From: Fonticula-like sp. SCN 57-25
Taxonomy: Eukaryota > Nucleariida > Rotosphaerida
DNA length: 64,000 bases
Assembly (NCBI GenBank): GCA_001724245.1
Contig: MEDX01000006.1
Location: 1 to 64,000, forward strand
Direction of reading: 5' to 3'
Both the position numbers and the translations under genes were made by a program. Of the stretch, positions 1 to 11,795 are shown piece by piece (within the stretch, counting starts at the first letter, position 1; each line of letters opens with the position of its first letter). A model generated the notes under the pieces. The model had not been told where the DNA came from and did not search any database. It was given only the letters and a program-made list of their open reading frames with translations.

Positions 1-2
1 AC

Positions 3-167
3 GACGGAGATGTGCAAATGGACGATCGGGGCGTTCGGCATCGCCAGAGTGACAGCGAAGAAGAGGAGGAGGAACAGGGTAGCCGCAAGTCTAAGAAGAG
101 TGCCAAGAGGGGAAAGGGAAGCAAAGGAAAAGACGTGTCATCTCGCTTCTTTGATGACATTTCATAG
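3..167 (+). CDS. 3' end of an unidentified low-complexity protein (partial)
   Basis: Only the last 54 codons are in the window, read in the frame that starts at base 3 and stops at TAG 165-167. The visible tail has a run of glutamates (SEEEEEEQGS) followed by a Lys/Ser/Gly-rich basic stretch and ends in SSRFFDDIS. Such acid-then-base tails are common in nucleolar and chromatin proteins, but nothing here identifies a family. The frame was chosen because it alone gives a coherent compositionally biased tail; a competing frame stays open longer but reads as random sequence. Confidence 0.5.
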   Translation, partial: DGDVQMDDRGVRHRQSDSEEEEEEQGSRKSKKSAKRGKGSKGKDVSSRFFDDIS

Positions 168-344
168 ATTTTTATCGTGCTTCCTTACATCCATTGTTGT
201 ACATTGCATTGCATTCGTTTACTTATTGGCTTGTTTTTACCGATTCAATGCATAAGAGGACAAATTTCGGACGACGGTTTCATTCATTGTTTGACGGGAT
301 GTCTGTGAATCGAGTCGGTCGCGTTGAGTCTTGCTGGGGCGTGT

Positions 345-1060
345 ACCGGTACTGCGTACAAAAGGGAACAACACAAAAGAACAGTGCCACGAGGCACATT
401 TCACACTATTTTACAAGTTTTGACCAGTTGGGGATACCTAAGAGGCGCGTGCGTTGTCCTGTTGGCGTGGGCGTCCTGCCAGCCAGCTGTAGTGCGCGCT
501 ATTGGTCTAGCGGCACGTGTGTGCGCGTGTCCTGGCGTTGACTTGATCGAGGGCGTCGTCTGGACCGATGGTCGACCACCGATAAGGGGTGGGGTCGGAC
601 GACGATTACTGATGACCGTGTGACAGTGTGCCGAGCTTGTATTGCGACGCAAAGGAAAGAACACAAGAGAACAAGGTGCCACGAGGCAATTCACAGTACT
701 TATACAAAAGGCTCAACCAGTCGGAGATAAGCTACGCGGCGTGTACGCTTTCATACTGGCGAGGGCGTCCTGCCGGTCAGCTACAGTGCGCGTTATTGGT
801 CCTGCGTGTGAACGTCCTAGTTAGTTGCCTAGCTCGTGTGCTGGGTCAGCGATGGTGTCGACTCGATCGAGAGGCCGTTGTCTGGGCCGATTGTTGACCG
901 TGACGGTGATTCCTGATGACCGTGTGCAGTGGGTGCTCATATCTCCGCGAATACTTGTCGTAGAGCGATGGTTCAGGGGTCATTCGAGAGCTCGCGACGA
1001 GACGAGTCGAGTGGTATCGCTCAGGAGGGCGGTGCGGGCGGTGCGGGAGGGCACCGGCAT
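345..1060 (+). repeat. Two diverged forward copies of a ~300-400 bp repeat unit
   Basis: Copy A (about 345-650) and copy B (about 650-1060) share ordered blocks. These are an AAAGRAARAACACAA start, a GTGCCACGAGGCA block, GGGCGTCCTGCC followed by GTGCGCGYTATTGGTC (near 469 and 766), a GACT..GATCGAG block, and GATGACCGTGTG near the end. Copy B continues into ATATCTCCGCGAATACTTGTC and a CGAGAGCTCGCGACGAGACG block. Inverted copies of the same unit lie at 1970-2870. The order and spacing of blocks are conserved while the bases have drifted, as expected of old repeats. I see no transposase or reverse transcriptase. Confidence 0.75.
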
Positions 1061-1969
1061 GTGCAGGGGTGTTGGAGTTTGTTCGTTTGGAGTAGATTTC
1101 GGTTCACTTTGGCAGCTGCTATCGTGGTAGCCCTGGATTGGGGGAACTTCGGGGCTAAGGTTTACTTACACATGGGCGGCAAAGTAACTGAGAAGCAACA
1201 ACACTCGTTTGTTGTAATAGCATACAGTTCTTGAGCGCCTATGCAAGCATAGTGTCCCTTCTAATGCACTTAGTGTCCAATGTCATTGCTTTTGAACGTA
1301 ACTTTTCTGTGGGTGAGTGGCCTGGTTTAAGAGGTAGATAGGTATGGGCGGAAATTTTTGTGCGAAAGTGTGGGAGCAAAATAAACGCATTCCCGCGGTA
1401 TGTGGTATCGGTGGGTCTAGGTCAAGCTGGCGTCAAAGTCTGACTCAAAGACCGGCCACCCTGTTCAACAACAGCTTGGCCGAGAATATTGTCTCTACTA
1501 ATACAAAGTTTCGTTCTATATGACGAAAAGGGAATCCGATGCACCTAGTGCCTCTTAATTTGGACCAATCGCGACGATTGTTTCTTCGTCAGATTATGGG
1601 GATTGGTTGATGACAAAAATACTGATGCATTGAATTTGTTCATTAATCCACATCAAAATAACACGTTTCAAACCTCGAGTATGGAAGTGAATGAAGGTCT
1701 CTCGTCCCGGGAAGCCAGCTAGTTCCACGCTGCTTCACTACTGTTCAGTGCATGACTCGAGAAGGATGCCCTCCGTCGGGATGTCTTTGCCTATGAATAC
1801 GGTGTTGAACGGGGGTTTCGTGCGAGCATTTTTTACCCAATTTTACCCACCCAACAGACCGAGAGGTTCTGAAGGCGCCACCATCAATCACCATGTTCTC
1901 TTTGCGTGATTCCGAACGACACTCAGCGAGAACTGTCAGGCGCAACACCAATCACTCCTACACCCCCTG

Positions 1970-2870
1970 TACCACGCGCGACTCTGTCCTGAGTGGCATC
2001 ACTTGGCTCGTCTTGTCGCGAGCTCTCGAACGACCCCTTAACCATCGCTCTACGACGAGTATTCGCGGAGATATGAGCACCCGCACACCGGGTCATCAGG
2101 AAGCATCGCCCGACGCCACCCCTCATCGGTGGTCGACCAGCGGCCCAGACGACGCCTTCGATCGAGTCAACACCAGGACACGCGTACACACGTGCCGCTT
2201 GTCAGGACATTCGCACGAAGGACCAACAACGCGCATTACAGATGGCAGGGCGTCTACAGCATTAGAACGACTGTCAGGAATCACCTCTACCAGTCCTGCA
2301 CGGGTCGCGCCCTCTGGCTTCACGCACAGCACCTCCATAAGCGATATCATTCGACTCGCCTCGTCACGAGCTCTCGAACGCACTGTGAATCATCGCTCTA
2401 CGACAAGTATTCGCGGAGATACGAGCACCGGCGACACACGGTCAACAGGAGTCGCCGTCCGATCCCTTCACGGTCAACAACCATCAGCCCAGGCAACGGC
2501 CTCACGATCGCGTCGACACCATCGCTGACCCGGCACATGCGCACACACGTGCTAGGCAATTAGGACGTTCACACGCAGGACCAATAACGCGCACTGTAGC
2601 TGACCGGCAGGACGCCCTCGCCAGTATGAAAGCGTACACGCCTCGTAGCTTATCTCCGACTGGCTGGGCCTTTTGTATATAGCTGTTGTGTTCTTTCCTT
2701 TGCGTTGCAGTACAAGCTCGGCATACTGTCACACGACGTACACGACTCGCAGCTTAATCTTCGACCAGTCGAGCCCCTTGTGTATGCCTCGTACCATGGC
2801 ACTGTTCTTTTGTGTTCTCTCCTTTGCGATATTATACAAGCTCGGCACAGTCACACTCTTCCCATAGAAA
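1970..2870 (-). repeat. Inverted, diverged copies of the 345-1060 repeat unit
   Basis: Read on the minus strand, this region repeats the forward unit. GGCGAGGGCGTCCTGCCGGT with the following GCGCGTTATTGGTCCTGCGTGTGAACG lies near 2565-2625. The TGCCGAGCTTGTA block and the GCAAAGGAAAGAACACAA block lie near 2690-2725, with a further copy of the first near 2835. ATATCTCCGCGAATACTYGTCGTAGAGCG occurs twice (near 2045-2075 and 2390-2425). About two units are present in tandem, so the whole locus is forward-forward / spacer / reverse-reverse. Confidence 0.75.
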
Positions 2871-2975
2871 TCGGACACTCAAAACTCACTCGCCACCCTG
2901 TTCGTAGAGGCTTGCACAAGCGACTGGGACAATAATAATCGGGAACATCAATAATTCATTGAACAATAAAAAGTG

Positions 2976-4548
2976 CTAACTCTCAATGAAGCGCGCAAGC
3001 ACTCCTCTAACGAGTCCGCTCACAGTATCGGTTTCATTCTCATAATAGTGCATTACCACGGCCATGGCAGCCATAAACATGGCGGTCTCTCCGTGCTTAA
3101 CGCGGGCAAAAAGCTACGAAAAAAGTAAGCAAATGGTGCAGTGAAGAAAGTAAGTCGCCGAACCTTATGGTCTGCCAGAATATGGAAAAGGCTGTCTGCA
3201 CCGCGGGGAAGCGCATACATAGCAAGCTCCGCACGTCGGCTCTCCCTCTCAATGAAGATCGACAATGACGAGAAGATGCCTGCAAACCAATACACAAACT
3301 TGTGGTCCGTTTTCACATCGGCAAACCTATGAAAAGTCACTGGTGAGGCAAATCAATAGCGATAACGGCTCTTACCCAATACCAAGTAGGCGCCGGTGCG
3401 CGCTAATGAAAAACATATAAAGTGCAACGAATGCAGCCAAAAATGTTGTCGACCTTGCCGCTGACAAGACTCCCTTTACAAGCATGCCAATTGGATCTTT
3501 AAATACTCGCGAGGTCTGCATGAGCATCACTGGGACAAAGGTCAGACTCAAGTATAGAGGAATAACCTTGCCAAAAGAGTCCAGGAAAACCTTGACGGCT
3601 AAAAAGTTGTCAGCAAAGAGCAGTGAGACTTGAGCCCAGCGAACCATTGAGGACTATGTTGGCCTGAGCTGGATGTAGGATGTAGTTGGGAATATACTTT
3701 GGGAACTGGTCAGTTATCATGCGTGTTCCACCCTTCTTGAGAGCGTAGGCGTTCAGGCGATCCACGTCGATAGGCTGTCCTCGAATGTTCTTCCGCACAT
3801 TCTCAAGAACCATGCCGTCGATGGGTCCACTATAGAAATCACCGTCAGCACTTCGACAGCAAGCCAATACAATACGCACGTTTTGACGATGAATTTGTAG
3901 TAGGATTCTGGGATCGACTCGGGCCGAAGCACGTAAGCATACATAACCTGAGCGGATGCAAGCATGAAAAGTAGTGCGTCGCCATGACGGAGGGTGTCCG
4001 GAAGGAATGAAAACTTGCCACGGCTCTCTAGTGCATTGAACCCGCACTGCAACGCCCTATGTCCCACAAAATCAGCTGAGCCTCGTCTGACCGCAAAGCA
4101 AAAACAAGGCATGTCATTGCCTCGTGCGCAAATGAAGAACGCACCTGACAACCATATACTGAGCAAGAGTGACCCTTGTGTCCGGGTCGAGAGCTAGAAT
4201 GGCCAAACCTGCTACAGATCCTGCGATAGCGGCGTTCGATTTCGCTTGTTCTCCACGCGCTCTCCGAACGACTCCGAGGGCGGCTCGATAAATACCCGCA
4301 AACCCACCAACAAAGGCGCCGAACCGCACGCACTCGGTGTTCAGAAAAGACTTCTGCAGCGCGGCGAGCAGGGACACCTTCCCACGCAAAACCGACGTGA
4401 TCTTGAGCAGGAAAAAGAGCACCGAGCGCGCAGTGTAAGCCGTCAATGCACCTTTGGCACCGGTGATTACCCCGCGCAGCACGTCTGAAGCATACGATCC
4501 GCTGCCAGGAGCAGGATCTCGCTGCTTTGATAGAGACATTTCCTCCAA
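2976..4548 (-). CDS. TMEM135: TMEM135-like peroxisomal/mitochondrial membrane protein
   Basis: Six exons: 4548-4145, 4086-3880, 3829-3645, 3598-3376, 3326-3164 and 3113-2976. They splice in frame to 439 aa, close to animal TMEM135. Visible family signatures are an N-terminal FGAFVGGFAGIYR glycine-rich membrane segment, VMYAYVLRPESIPESY, a LHP motif, a second AARSTTFLAAFVALY segment, WFAGIFSSLSIFIE followed by RRAELAMYALPRG, and a C-terminal VMHYYENE. In animals the protein is linked to peroxisome/mitochondrial dynamics and lipid handling; the exact activity is unsettled. Introns of 46-58 nt carry CTGAC-like branch sites. The first ATG of the open frame was chosen; a second ATG three codons on is possible. 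An E-box lies 61 bp upstream. Confidence 0.88.
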
Positions 4549-4909
4549 CAGCTAAAGCTTGGCAACACTGTAGTGGTGTGTGTTGGTGTTGGTGTGTGTG
4601 TGACTGGCCACGTGATCGTCAATTCGATCAATGCGGATCACAGCATCCCATATGGATGGATAATGGTTTACTGACGTTCTAATGCCTATTATACTGCTAC
4701 GGCGACGGCACGCAATACGACCACTTTATTCCCACAGACCGTGCAAGTTGCTCAAACCACAAATGCGGTTTCACAATTCTGACGCGCTAGCAATGGGTCC
4801 AAGCTGCCTCCATCAGATTCATGCATATTCTGGATTAATTCATTCATTACAGTACAATATGGGTTGAATTGCCTAGAAAAGATCGGAGCAAAACTATCTA
4901 GGGAGATGT
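4549..4909. other. Intergenic: TMEM135 promoter side and MTO1 3' flank
   Basis: The stretch lies between the TMEM135 start and the MTO1 stop, both on the minus strand. It holds a GT-rich microsatellite (about 4571-4600) and a CACGTG box at 4609-4614. I see no gene; the short open frames have no coding features. Confidence 0.6.
4609..4614. promoter_or_regulatory. CACGTG E-box upstream of TMEM135
   Basis: A palindromic CACGTG lies 61 bp upstream of the TMEM135 ATG. The same hexamer sits just upstream of several other genes in the window, so it may bind a bHLH-type factor. This is inferred from recurrence only. Confidence 0.4.
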
Positions 4910-7122
4910 CTAATCGCTAAAAGCGCTCATTCTCTCTTTCTGACCTGCCTTTTCTTGGTTCCTGGTATACTTAATAATAGTCATGATGTGTGCAGGGGTG
5001 ATGCCTGGTATCCTGCCCGCAGCACTGATATTCGCCGGACGATGTTTGCTGAGCTTTTCTCTGGCTTCGGAGCTAAGCCCCCCAAGCAACGCATAGTCAA
5101 TGTCGCTGGGAATCTGCATCGCAGCGTCCTCACGACGAAATTGCTCCACCTGGGCCTGCTGCTGCACCAGGTAGCTCGCGTATCTTCCCTCGAGCATCAC
5201 ACGCTCAAGCACTTCGTCTGAAAAGGCGGCAGCGCCAGGAATCGCGCGCACAAGGCTCTCGCTGGTGATGTCATTGTACTCGAGAATGCGCAACCCACTG
5301 CGACGTTGCCCGTCTCCACGAACAGTGACGCCAGCGGCTGCCCACTCCCGTGGCGTTAGGTGAGTCGAGCCGAGCAACGAGCGAAGCTCCTCGACAGCAC
5401 TTGACAATGCTGCAAAGCTCGTCCAGCGATCTTCACGAATCGCGCCAAGCGCGCGACCGAGGGGTGTGAGACGAAGATCGGCGTTGTCAGCTCGAAGCGA
5501 TAGCCGGAACTCGGAGCGACTGAGGAAAAGTCCACTGTCAAAATCGCTACCCATCACTGAACATGTTTTGCGTACCTTGTAAACATACGATACGGCTCCT
5601 CAGTGCCAAACGTCACCAAGTCATCTATCAGCACGCCGATGTAGGCATCTGCTCTATCAAGAACGAATGGCTTTTTTCCGAGCACGCGCAGTCCTGCGTT
5701 GATGCCAGCCATGATACCCTGCGCGGCTGCCTCTTCATATCCCGTCGTTCCATTGATTTGCCCCGCGAGATATAGATTCCCAAGTCGCTTTGTTTCAAGA
5801 GTGCGATGAAGACCCCGCGGGTCGATAAAATCGTACTCAACTCCATACCCTAAGGAACGCTCAAACCGTCAGCGAGAAAGCGTAATAAACCACGCGAAAA
5901 ACACACCGGGTTTGACCATTTCAACGTTCTCAAGACCCTTAATGCATCGCAAAGCTTGCAGTTGCACCTCTTCTGGCTCGGAAATACTGATACCATTCGG
6001 ATAGATCAAATCCGAATCCAGTCCTAGTCCCGAGCGTCAATGCCATCAAACCAACAAAACATTCGTCGCACCTTCGGGTTCCAGCCAGATTATGTGGCTG
6101 TCTCTCTCCTTAAAGCGAGTAATCTTCGCTTCAAGCGAAGGGCAGTAGCGCGGCCCTCTGATCTCTTCTTTCAGATGGCAGCTCAAATGCATGTTGTCCC
6201 GAATTATCGTGTGAACACGCTCATTGGTTCTCGTCTGGTAGCAGGGCACAAGCTTGCCCTCACGCTTCATGCGCGGCGCATGCCGCGGCGTCAAAAAACT
6301 AAGAGGCATTATAGCATCATCGCTATACTGTGGCTCAAGGTCGGTAAAGTCAATGGATTTTGCGAGCAGTCGTGGCGGCGTCCCAGTACGCATGCGTCCT
6401 AGCGAAAAGCCCCGAGACAAAAGAGTGTTGGAAAGGGCCGTCGCCGCCTGTTCGCCCATTCGGCCGGCAGGGAACGATTTCATACCAACATGCACTTCAC
6501 CTCTGAGAAACGTCCCTGTCGTGATCACCACGCTTTTGCTCGAAATACGCGTGCCGTCCTCAAGGACGACTCCTGCGACGCGTGTCTCGCATGGAACATC
6601 GGGCGTGTTCGAGGGAGCCGACGAGCCTGTCACTGGCTCCTCAACAATAAGATCACCCACACTGCCCGCTTTCAGCGACAGGTTGGGATATGACTTTAGT
6701 GTCGCCTGCATGCCTTCACGGTATAGCTTGCGGTCAACCTGTGCACGCGGTCCCCACACAGCGGGCCCCTTCGAAAAGTTCAGAACGCGGAACTGAATTC
6801 CTGCGTCGTCTGCTAGCTGACCACAGACACCACCTAGCGCGTCCACCTCTCGGACAAGGGTACCCTTGCCAACGCCGCCAAAAGAAGGGTTGCACGACAT
6901 CTCGCCAAGCGTGTCGAGACGCTGAGTCACCAGTAGCGTCCTCGCGCCGATGCGGGCAGCCGCCGTGGCCGCTTCACATCCTGCATGTCCTCCTCCAACA
7001 ACAACCACGTCAAAGTCATATCCGCTCGACAAAAATGACCGACATCGCAGGCTAGCGGGCACACGCCTCGCGGCCTTACCCAGCAGCATGACACGCGCGC
7101 CGAAGGCTGCTGATGGTGCCAA
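4910..7122 (-). CDS. MTO1: Mitochondrial tRNA U34 modification enzyme MTO1 (MnmG/GidA family)
   Basis: Four exons (7122-6072, 6023-5907, 5849-5576, 5519-4910) give 683 aa, the usual family length. MnmG/MTO1 is the FAD-binding partner of MSS1/GTPBP3 and installs carboxymethylaminomethyl-type groups on wobble uridine of tRNAs. The N-terminus is Arg/Ala/Ser-rich with no early acids, typical of a mitochondrial presequence. It is followed by the dinucleotide-binding [13 protein letters not shown], the family signature [13 protein letters not shown] near residue 90, [11 protein letters not shown], and the [19 protein letters not shown] block that crosses the first intron. [19 protein letters not shown] and SRSEFRL complete the FAD/NADH region, and the C-terminal helical domain ends in SAFSD. 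It is divergently transcribed from VPS39 across 174 bp. Confidence 0.95.
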
Positions 7123-7296
7123 GGCTCACCTCGCCGCGAGGATGCAAACCAGGCTGCAAACTGTTGATAACCATCATCGAACGATGTTTTATGTCCATCA
7201 AGAAAGTGTTTGGCGGCGGAGACACAGCTGTGTGTGTTGCTGTTGGTGTACGCGCTGTGACGTTGAGTGTGCGCAGGTGGGCACTAGAAAGTCACC

Positions 7297-10200
7297 ATGC
7301 ACACCGCGTTTCACGCGTACGTGGTGCTTGAGAAGCTTCCACTGAAGCTCGAGTGTATCGAGGCGTACAAGTCAATCCTGCTTGTCGGTACCGCCGAAGG
7401 CGTTGTTGTTGTCGTCGATGTAAAGCAGGCCACGGCAAAGGAACCGTTCTCGTCACGGATTGTCGCGACGCACAAGAATTTTGGCAAGAAGCCCATTGAG
7501 CAGCTTGCAGCTATCGAGGACCTTGATCTGTTGCTTGCGCTCTCCGATGGCGTCATTTCGATCCATGAGCTTTCATCGGGGAGCTTCCGCGCCCAGATGG
7601 CCAAGACGAAAGGAGCCAACTTGTTCGCGGTCGATGTCCAGAAGAGCGAAGGAAAGCCGCCGGTTGTCAGACTTTGCGTTAGCGCAAGAAGGAAGCTCAT
7701 CATGTTTGAATGGGCCAACAACGACTTTGTCGAGGTCAAGGTGCGCTCTCTTTTGAGGTTAGCAACGTGAAATGGTTTTGACGCGCGTTCTTTTATTTTG
7801 CAGGAGCTGGCTGTTCCCGACAAAGCGCGCGTGATTCTCTTTTGTGGAGACAAGCTGTGTGTTGGATTCCAGAAGGAGTACAGCATGATTAGCATCGCCA
7901 CCGGTAATTCGGTCGAGATTTTCCAGACAAGCAAGAGCCGCACGATGGCTGTAAAGCTACCCAACAACGAAATGGTTCTCGGAAGGGATCATACTGGTAT
8001 TATCCTCGGCCAGGATGGACGTCCCGCAAGGAAGCATGCTCTAGTGTGGTCTGAGCCGCCCGAAATGATCGGTTATTGCTTCCCGTACGTGATCGGGCTT
8101 GTGTCACGCGGAGTGGAGGTTCGCTCCATCGAGACACAGTCGCCGATTCAGGTGATCAACCTGCCGAAACCGCGCATTCTTACCGAAGGTAACAATGTTT
8201 ACGTCGCTTCGGCAACCGGCGTCTGGCGTCTTCAGCTTGTTTCTCTGCTGTCGCAGGTTCGGTTTGAAATTTTCTGTTGTATACCCCTTTTAACCTTGCG
8301 CATAGATTGAGCAATTGGTTGACGAGAAAGAGTTTGAAGAGGCCATCTACTTGCTCAACAAGATAGATGATATTTCACCCAATGAAAAGGTTAGTTTCTT
8401 GCTTGTTGTTGCATGTATATGCTGACGATTTGTTAGAATGAACGTCTTCGTGGAGTTCGCCGCACGCTTGCGTTCAACTTGTTTGCCAAGAAGGAGTTTG
8501 AGAAGGCCATGAACGTTTTCCAAGAATTGAACGCAGACGCAGCGGAGGTGATTGGTCTTTTCCCCACTCTTATGGGAGACGTCCCTGCCAATTTTGACTA
8601 CCCTATCAAGGTTCCGAAGCTCGGTGCGAGAGACTATCGGTTGTTTTTTCGGGTGTACTGATTATTTTTTTTTGCAGAGGGACCGGATTTGGAGCGCGCG
8701 CTTGTCGCATTGGTTAGCTTCCTCACCGATCGACGCCTGAACCTTAACCAGCTCCAGCGTCACGACGAGGACGCCTACTTTGACCAGTCAAATGTGGCAG
8801 CGGGCTCAACCGGGCCCAAGAACGGTAGACCGCACGACGACGACGATGCCCAGGCCAATTCTTTCCGAGAACTTGGCCAGATCATCGACACCACTCTTCT
8901 TAAAGCGTACCTGCTCACCAACAACAGCACGCTTGTCGGGGCACTCCTACGTGTGCCGAACCAGTGTCATGTAGCCGAAAGTGTCAAGATGCTGCTCCAG
9001 TACAAAAAGTACGGCGAATTGGTCGAGCTGTACCATGGCAAGGACATGCATTTGGACGCCCTGCAGCTTCTGGCAAAGTACGGGAGTCTTCCTAATAATG
9101 CCCTGCACGGTGTCGGCCCAACCGTCGCCTACCTGCACCGTCTCAACGCAAACTACATTGAGCTCATCTTGGAGTTTTCCAAGTGGGTCATCCAAGCGGA
9201 CGAAGCAGAGGGTCTGCGGGTATGTGCTGAGGTTTTTGTTGATATGTGCGGGTTACTCAATGTTGTCTAGATTTTTACTGAGCACCCGCATATCAACGAC
9301 TTGCCTCGTCAGCGTATCCTGGAACACCTGGTCAAGCTCGGTGGGCCCAAACTGGCGATCCCTTTCCTCGAGTTTATTGTCAATGTCAAGGGTGAAAAGA
9401 AGGAGGAGTTTCACAACCAGCTTTTGTTATTCTACCTGGGCGACGCCGAGGAACTGCTGCGCAAGTCAGAAGCAGGTATTGGCAGCTGGCAATGATTCAA
9501 CGAGTGCTAACTATGTTGCAGAGAAATCGCCGTCTCCGCCGTCGTCGCACCCAGTTAGGGTCAAGCTTCTCAACTTTTTGGAGCGATCGCAGTACTACAC
9601 GCCGCAAAAGATGCACCGCAGCTTCCCCCCGAACAGTGCGTTCCCCGCGACATGCTGCGTGTTGCGTTCTAACGTTTGTTAGGCCTTTACGAGGAGCGTG
9701 CGATCCTTCTCAGTCGTCTCGGGCAGCATGACCAGGCGCTTGCCATCTACGCCCACAAGCTAAAGAGCTTTTCGCTAGCCGAGGAGTACGCCTACGGTCA
9801 GCACTAATTTGCCCTGGCTAATCACTATATTTCAGGTACTGTGGTAAACACTATGACCCAGAGAAGGAGGACGCCAAGGACGTGTACTTGTCGCTTCTTC
9901 GCGCGTACCTCAAGCCAGAGGGCGAATCAGCCGAGCCTCTTATTGCGCCTGCCATGGACCTCCTTAAAAAGTACCACAGCAAGATGAACGCCGCCAAGGT
10001 ACGATGCGGATGCATTGTCTACGTTTATCGTTTTCAATGTTTTTCGCTTTTGTTGACGCGGGCTTTCTTTAGGCACTTGATCTGCTTCCTGCCGATTCGA
10101 CGAAAATCAGCGGTATTTACTCGTTCATCGAGAGTGTTCTTCGCGAAGACAGCATGAAGCGCTACAACAACCAAGTCGTCAAGAACCTTCTCAAGAGCGA

Positions 10201-10378
10201 GCATCTGCAGGTGCAGGAGCAGTTGATCCATTATAGAAGCAGGAGGGTTGTGATTGATGCTGACAGGACGTGCCCCGTTTGCAACAAGAGGATAGGCACA
10301 AGTGTTTTTGCGTGCTATCCGAACGGTGTAGTAGTGCACTACATCTGCTGCAAGGATAGAAACGTGTGCCCTGTCTGA
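7297..10378 (+). CDS. VPS39: VPS39/VAM6, HOPS complex subunit
   Basis: Ten exons (7297-7740, 7804-8256, 8306-8389, 8437-8623, 8678-9219, 9271-9475, 9522-9635, 9683-9785, 9836-9998, 10073-10378) give 866 aa against 886 in human. VPS39 is the HOPS subunit that ties Rab7/Ypt7 membranes to tethering at the lysosome or vacuole. The N-terminal CNH/beta-propeller starts MHTAFHAYVVLEKLPLKLEC. The middle is clathrin-repeat solenoid (LYEERAILLSRLGQHDQAL). The C-terminus carries the Vps39 zinc-binding end with CPVCNKRIG and YPNGVVVHYICC. The exon 8 donor is GTACGC inside GAG-TAC; using it restores the conserved EEYCGKHYDP. The start is the first ATG and aligns with the family's MHxAF. Confidence 0.96.
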
Positions 10379-10562
10379 TTGGTGTATACTTTAATGCGTA
10401 CCAGTTTGTATGGACATATCATACATGAGATGTTTGGTTCCCAGAGGAGCGTGATTCCTGTACACGGTCATGAACGAATACTATTATTTTTATTGCCAGA
10501 CATTCCGTGGTCTAGATATCGCAAATTGCACTTGTAGTAGTAGTAGGTTCCGCACTCGGCTC

Positions 10563-11426
10563 TTAAAACATCGTCTTGGCCTTCTGCATGAGCGAGTCGC
10601 CTAGCATCTTGCCCATTGCGTTTCCAGCCATAGAGCTAAAGCCTCCGTCGCTGACGTCCGCGTTGGTGTCCCGCGCCTTTGCCTTCTCCTTGGCATTGGC
10701 ATGGCAGCGGCGATAGGCAAGCACGTTGGCCATGTTGAGCGTGAGCGCCACCGCCACAAGAATAAGCCACGTCGGCGACAATGTCAGAATGCACACAATG
10801 CCCAGGAGCAGCCAGATGAGCGGGAAAATGTAGAGCGTCCACCAGAAGACGCGCGAGTCCGACACATTGGCAATAACCGAAGGCTACAGTAGAAAAAGGA
10901 AAGCAAACCAAGCATTAGATAAGAGTAAAGCGGCGCTTTGAGCGGTGACGCACATCGCGAGATTCATAGATCCACGTTCCGCGGCCCTCTTCGTCTACCT
11001 CATTCCACCACCTGAGTCCGACGAGCAGTCTCCCCGATACGTTCTTCACCGTCCAAAAGTCAAAAGCAAGGAGAAGAATAGTGACCACAAACACCAAAAC
11101 AAAGTTGGACGTGAAAAGGTAAAGGAATAGATACATGACCACCGCCAATGTCCTGAACAGTAGGTGGAAAATCACTGCCACAGGATGACTAGGAAAGGGA
11201 GCGCGTGAGCAATGAAACAAGCGGCATAAGAGAGCACACCTCGACTGCTGAATAAAGGCGGGCGTGGAGCTCACAGGAGCCGCAGCTGATCCCGCAGGCG
11301 CGGCTGATGACGAAGCACCGGCGTACTGTGCCTCGACGTCATCAAAAGACGCGTTGGGTACAGCCGTCGACTACCATCGAGACCAATTAGCATCCACCGC
11401 TTCTCTCGCTCTCAATATCGTACCAT
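10563..11426 (-). CDS. TVP23: TVP23/FAM18 Golgi membrane protein
   Basis: Exons 11426-11424, 11370-11240, 11188-10954 and 10883-10563 give 229 aa. TVP23 proteins are small four-helix membrane proteins of late Golgi vesicles. Diagnostic sequence is present: HPVAVIFHLLFR, a hydrophobic segment, DFWTVKNVSGRLLVGLRWWN, EEGRGTWIYESR, then SRVFWW and two further helices. The coding start is unusual. No in-frame ATG precedes the conserved part in the second exon, but an ATG at 11426-11424 is followed at once by a GTACGA donor, and splicing to TAG|TCGACG gives M-STAVPN. The first coding exon would thus be just the start codon. It is convergent with VPS39 and divergent from the 11796 gene. Confidence 0.88.
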
Positions 11427-11795
11427 TCTCGTTTAACTACTGGTTATCTATCCCTCCGAGCGCGTTTGCTTAACAAGATGGCCCACTCCCTCTGAGATTT
11501 AGCAATCCTACTCCGCGTGTTCGAGCCAAGATCGATCCACGACGCGGTAACTTCCCACTTGTGGGATTTGCAAATTTGCTACGTCAATCTGCACCAATCA
11601 AAATACAGTGCAAGGCTTGCATGCACGAGTAGTTTGTCAACAGGCGCTCCTGAAACGCGTGTAAAGGGGAGCTGACGACGAATAGCCCGCAGGGACACGC
11701 ATTGCTTGAGCAGGAGCGTGCGGACAAGTGTAAGGTGGTTGTATCCGTGATTTATTGTTTCACGATCTCTGCTGCCGGCGCGCATCGTTCTCGAA
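11427..11795. other. Divergent promoter region
   Basis: This 369-bp stretch separates TVP23 (-) from the 11796 gene (+). I see no coding exon or RNA gene, and no obvious shared motif from this window. Confidence 0.5.

Larger units (their letters stand above)
168..2975. other. Gene-free repeat-bearing region
   Basis: No convincing gene was found in these 2.8 kb. Open frames here are short, overlap on both strands and have no recognisable motifs. The outer parts (about 345-1060 and 1970-2870) hold diverged copies of one repeat unit in opposite orientations, described separately. The middle (about 1070-1960) is AT-richer unique-looking sequence. No telomeric tandem repeat is visible, so a subtelomeric location is only a possibility. 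Confidence 0.6.
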
